From the NCBI RefSeq assembly GCF_013390595.1, contig NZ_JACAWV010000008.1:824758-888757 (forward strand): a stretch of 64,000 bases of DNA, given 5' to 3'. The translations under genes and the position numbers were made by a program. The first letter of the stretch is position 1, and each line of letters starts with the position of its first letter. Positions 61,361 through 64,000 of the stretch are shown here, in pieces. Origin of the DNA: Rhizobium sp. RM (GTDB lineage Bacteria > Pseudomonadota > Alphaproteobacteria > Rhizobiales > Rhizobiaceae). The notes under the pieces were generated by a model that saw only the letters and a list, made by a program, of their open reading frames with translations, was not told where the DNA came from and ran no database searches.

Positions 61361-62118
61361 TCAGGTCTCCGCATAGTAACGGGTCACGACGTTGGCGTGG
61401 CTGTCTTCTTTGTCACCCGGCCTCATAAGGTTGTTGCCATCTTTGGAAGTGGTGCCGTTGACGGCTGCATCCAGGAGACCGCGAATGATGCGATCCTGTT
61501 GCGCTTCGACTGCCCGGTTGCGTGCAACTTCGAGCGCCGCTTCCTTTTCGGCCAGACTGCGGCGCAACGCAGCTTTTTCGCTCATCGCATCGGAAGCACT
61601 GTTCACAGTATTTCGGACAGGCGCCGTTGTCGGCTGTGTCGACGGAGAGCTTGCGACCGGTGCCGGATTGGAGGCGCCAGACTGTGTCGATGGCATGGGC
61701 TGCTGTGCCTGTGCTCCGCCATTCTTGCCAGCTTCGGACGTATTCGTTTCTGAGCCGGGAGACTGACCTTCCGTCGGTGTCGGAGATGGTTCGTTGGGTT
61801 GCGGCTCCGCTGCTGGCGTGCCCACAGTACCATCTTGTCCAGAGGACGAATCGCTTTCGGTGTTGTTTGCCGGGGCCTCGTTTGCAGGAGCTTGTTCGTC
61901 GGGTGATTCTACCGGCGCAGCGCCGTTGTCGCTTGCAGAGTGTTCCTGCTCGGCTGTTCTGCGGATGTGGGCGGCGTGCTGCCCGCCTGGTTGTCGCTGG
62001 TCGACGGGCTCGATGGCTGGTTGGCTGTGGTGTTCGACGTATTGCTGTTCTGCGTCGAACTGGACTGATTGCCCGACGTTGCGCCGGGGGTGGTCGGTCG
62101 GAGGATATTTTCTAACAT
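61361..62118 (-). pseudogene. Ser/Thr/Asn/Pro-rich hypothetical protein with a frameshift
   Basis: From ATG 62118 the product is MLENILRPTTPGATSGNQ followed by Ser/Thr/Asn/Gln-rich sequence, running to a stop near 61909. The low-complexity character disappears in that frame near 61955 and continues in the next frame (EHSASDNGAAPVESPDEQ...) to 61361, ending in a helical, charged tail (MSEKAALRRSLAEKEAALEVARNRAVEAQQDR) and RYYAET. A single base loss near 61947-61958 explains this. The intact protein would have about 250 residues. No signal peptide is seen. Either a real mutation or a sequencing error. Confidence 0.6.
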
Positions 62119-62248
62119 GTCGGAATGCCAATTGATAATGGGCAGTCCGTATTCGCAAGCGCCTCAATATTGCGTGCAGTCGCACACTCGCATTTAGTTA
62201 AAATGTGCCGGTATCTGTGGTTTTTATAATGATTATTCAGAAATAATT

Positions 62249-62278
62249 ATTCTGGAGCCGAAGTTTCGACTCCAGAAT
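62249..62278 (-). terminator. Terminator after SDR gene
   Basis: 14-base arms ATTCTGGAGCCGAA / TTCGACTCCAGAAT with one G-T pair and a two-base centre, ten bases after the SDR stop. The minus-strand tail is AATTATTTCTG, moderately T-rich. Confidence 0.6.
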
Positions 62279-62287
62279 GTTGTTTTA

Positions 62288-63076
62288 TCAGTTCGACTTC
62301 GATGCACCGCCATCGACGCGCAGCATCGTGCCGGTGATGTAGCTGGCAGGCTGGGAGCACAGGAAGGCTCCGGCGGCACCAAATTCCTCGACGGAGCCAA
62401 GCCGTCCGGCGGGAATGGTCTTGACCGATGCTTCACGGATTTCTTCGACGCTCTTGCCGAGACGCTTGGCGTTTGCGCCATCGAGTTCATCGATACGGTC
62501 GGTGTGGATGCGGCCCGGAAGCAGCATGTTTGCCGTGATGCCGAAGCCCGCGACCTCACTCGAAACCGTCTTGTTCCAGCCAACGAGGGCGCCGCGCAGC
62601 GTGTTGGACAAGGCAAGGTTTGGGATCGGCTCGAAAACGCCAGAGGACGCGACGGTCAGGATGCGGCCCCAGCCTTGTTCCTTCATCTGCGGCAAAAGGG
62701 TGTTGGTCAGGGTAATGACGCGCAAGACCATGGACTGAAAGAAGGTATCAAGCTTGTCGGCGGTCATTTCCTGTGCCAGGCCGGGGGTAGGGCCACCGGT
62801 GTTGTTGACGAGAATGTCGATGCCACCGAGCTTTTCCTTGACCGCCTGCGTCATGGCATCAACGAAACCTTCGTCAGCAAGGTCGCCCCAGACCCAGTCG
62901 GCCTTGCCCTTGCCGAGGGCATTGATTGCCTTGCAGTTTGCCTCCAGCTTTTCACCGCTTCTGCCAACCAGAAGAACGTTTGCGCCTTCCTTGGCGAGAG
63001 CAGTTGCTATGCCGAGGCCCAGCCCACGCGAAGAGGCGAGAACAAGGGCGCGTTTGCCGGAAATGCCGAGATCCAT
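62288..63076 (-). CDS. Short-chain dehydrogenase/reductase-like protein (FabG-like, atypical)
   Basis: 262 residues from ATG 63076, with AAGGA upstream. Rossmann start KRALVLASSRGLGLGIATALAKEG replaces the usual TGxxxGxG by ASSRGLGLG. NNTGG is present where NNAG is usual. The catalytic region reads SSGVFEPIPNLALSNTLRGAL, so the Tyr of YxxxK is missing. These changes match the beta-ketoacyl reductase-like SDR subgroup without a standard tetrad. Reaction unknown; it may not be a classical dehydrogenase. Isolated gene. Confidence 0.85.
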   Translation of the reverse strand: MDLGISGKRALVLASSRGLGLGIATALAKEGANVLLVGRSGEKLEANCKAINALGKGKADWVWGDLADEGFVDAMTQAVKEKLGGIDILVNNTGGPTPGLAQEMTADKLDTFFQSMVLRVITLTNTLLPQMKEQGWGRILTVASSGVFEPIPNLALSNTLRGALVGWNKTVSSEVAGFGITANMLLPGRIHTDRIDELDGANAKRLGKSVEEIREASVKTIPAGRLGSVEEFGAAGAFLCSQPASYITGTMLRVDGGASKSN

Positions 63077-63552
63077 GACGAATATCCTTATGCCGAAATG
63101 CAGATGACAGTGTTTATAGGTGGCGGTGGCTCGCATTTGAAGGCTGGTTCAAGCCCGAATGGTTTTTGAGTGCCGATTATTTTTGATGCTAGCATCACGC
63201 TTTGCTGATCGGCGGTTAATCGGTTCGCTTTCCAAGCACCCATTTTCATCGCCTCTTCATTTGCAGATCGTATGGTCGCTTGACGCACATTCAGCGTGAA
63301 TTTACTATTACGTGAACGTAAAGGTAATATGTGCAAACTTAGTCATCAGGTTGTCTGACAAATATCTGGCATACGACATGTTTTGCCGCTATAGAAGCTC
63401 GACAAGTGTGTCATGCTTTGCGAAGACAAAAGGCATCGATAAAGCTGCCTTGAAAGGTGCAGCTATCTGATTTCGCGATGAACCGCAGGATCAATAGTTG
63501 CTGCGATGGGTGGAAACAACAGCCGGAAGGGACCGGCGAGTGAGAGGGTAGA
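63077..63552. other. Divergent intergenic region; no gene supported
   Basis: 476 bases between the SDR gene and the ETF oxidoreductase gene. Rather AT-rich around 63280-63380. Contains short inverted repeats (for example GATGCTAGCATC near 63186) but no recognised operator. No ORF with ribosome site. Confidence 0.5.
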
Positions 63553-64000
63553 ATGACCGAACCGATGGAACTCCCTGAACGGGAATCGATGGAATTCGAT
63601 GTCGTGATTGTTGGTGCAGGTCCCGCTGGCCTTTCTGCGGCGATCCGTCTGAAGCAGATCGATCCGGATTTGTCTGTGGTTGTTCTGGAAAAGGGCGGCG
63701 AGGTCGGCGCGCACATCCTCTCCGGTGCGGTTGTCGATCCGATCGGCATCGACAGGCTGCTGCCGGGCTGGCGCGAGGAGGATGGGCATCCCTTCAAGAC
63801 CGAGGTCAAGGACGACCAGTTCCTGTTGCTCGGCCCGGCCGGCTCGATCCGCCTGCCGAACTTCGCCATGCCGCCATTGATGAACAATCACGGCAACTAC
63901 ATCGTCTCGCTTGGGCTGGTCTGTCGCTGGCTGGCGGAAAAGGCGGAAGCGCTCGGCGTCGAGATCTATCCGGGCTTTGCCGCCACCGAAGTGCTTTACA
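63553..64000 (+). CDS. Electron transfer flavoprotein-ubiquinone oxidoreductase, N-terminal part
   Basis: Runs off the window end; 149 codons are visible from ATG 63553 (GAGAGGG upstream). The FAD-binding GxGxxG motif lies in DVVIVGAGPAGLSAAIRLKQ, followed by EKGGEVGAHILSGAVVDPIGIDRLLPGW and the substrate-face segment LPNFAMPPLMNNHGNYIVSLG. This matches ETF-QO, which passes electrons from ETF to ubiquinone in fatty acid and amino acid oxidation. The C-terminal 4Fe-4S domain lies outside. Confidence 0.9.
   Translation, partial: MTEPMELPERESMEFDVVIVGAGPAGLSAAIRLKQIDPDLSVVVLEKGGEVGAHILSGAVVDPIGIDRLLPGWREEDGHPFKTEVKDDQFLLLGPAGSIRLPNFAMPPLMNNHGNYIVSLGLVCRWLAEKAEALGVEIYPGFAATEVLY

Overview
The window looks like a stretch of the main chromosome of an Agrobacterium/Rhizobium-group alphaproteobacterium. 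The evidence is a moderately high GC content (estimated by eye), the families present (DUF1491, DUF2336, a FeuN-FeuP-FeuQ locus, cycHJKL-degP order, PleC- and DivJ-type kinases), CtrA-type TTAA-N7-TTAA boxes and a tandem pair of rhizobial intergenic palindromes. From memory, the gene order follows A. tumefaciens C58 from about divJ (Atu0921) through a class A PBP (Atu0931) to pleC (Atu0982). I could not check this by alignment. I see no rRNA, tRNA, prophage, IS element or CRISPR.

Layout. 1-4.9 kb: 3' end of a DivJ-like kinase, a membrane peptidoglycan-binding protein, DUF1491, DUF2336, a small protein, and a DUF1254/DUF1214 pair. 5-8.5 kb: M20 peptidase, an ArgO/LysE exporter with divergent ArgP-type regulator, and a VOC protein under a SoxR-type promoter. 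8.6-13 kb: class A PBP, YcgN-like protein, class D beta-lactamase, methyltransferase. 13-18 kb: a copper module (copA-hmrR-copZ) with two HmrR/CueR-type promoters, then an MFS pump under a second SoxR-type promoter. 18-30 kb: GH32 hydrolase, a five-PAS GGDEF-EAL protein, SelO, a saccharopine dehydrogenase-like protein with divergent Lrp regulator, HxlR regulator with divergent NmrA-like reductase, and a membrane alpha/beta hydrolase. 30-46 kb: Dabb protein, MFS transporter, feuN-feuP-feuQ, a lipoprotein, the cytochrome c maturation operon ccmIEFH, degP, a second OmpR-type two-component pair, a DCC protein and a dehydrogenase/DUF4166 fusion. 46-64 kb: glnE, pleC, a decayed gene, pepN, EamA permease, UDG-family protein, Hsp70-like protein, an ampR/class D beta-lactamase divergent pair, a frameshifted low-complexity gene, an SDR and the 5' end of ETF-ubiquinone oxidoreductase.

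Common themes are envelope and periplasmic homeostasis (PBP, PG-binding protein, DegP, Ccm, FeuNPQ, two beta-lactamases), metal and redox stress (HmrR and SoxR operators) and cell-cycle phosphosignalling (the DivJ- and PleC-type kinases, expected to act oppositely on DivK, lie about 50 kb apart). Most non-operonic genes are short single units in convergent or divergent pairs.

The most useful leads are two identical SoxR-type promoters 8 kb apart driving unrelated genes, CtrA boxes upstream of pleC and near DUF2336, the small FeuN-like gene, an AmpR regulator paired with a class D enzyme, a 35-codon gene with its own Shine-Dalgarno and terminator, and two recently broken genes. I did not find a clearly unprecedented multi-gene system.
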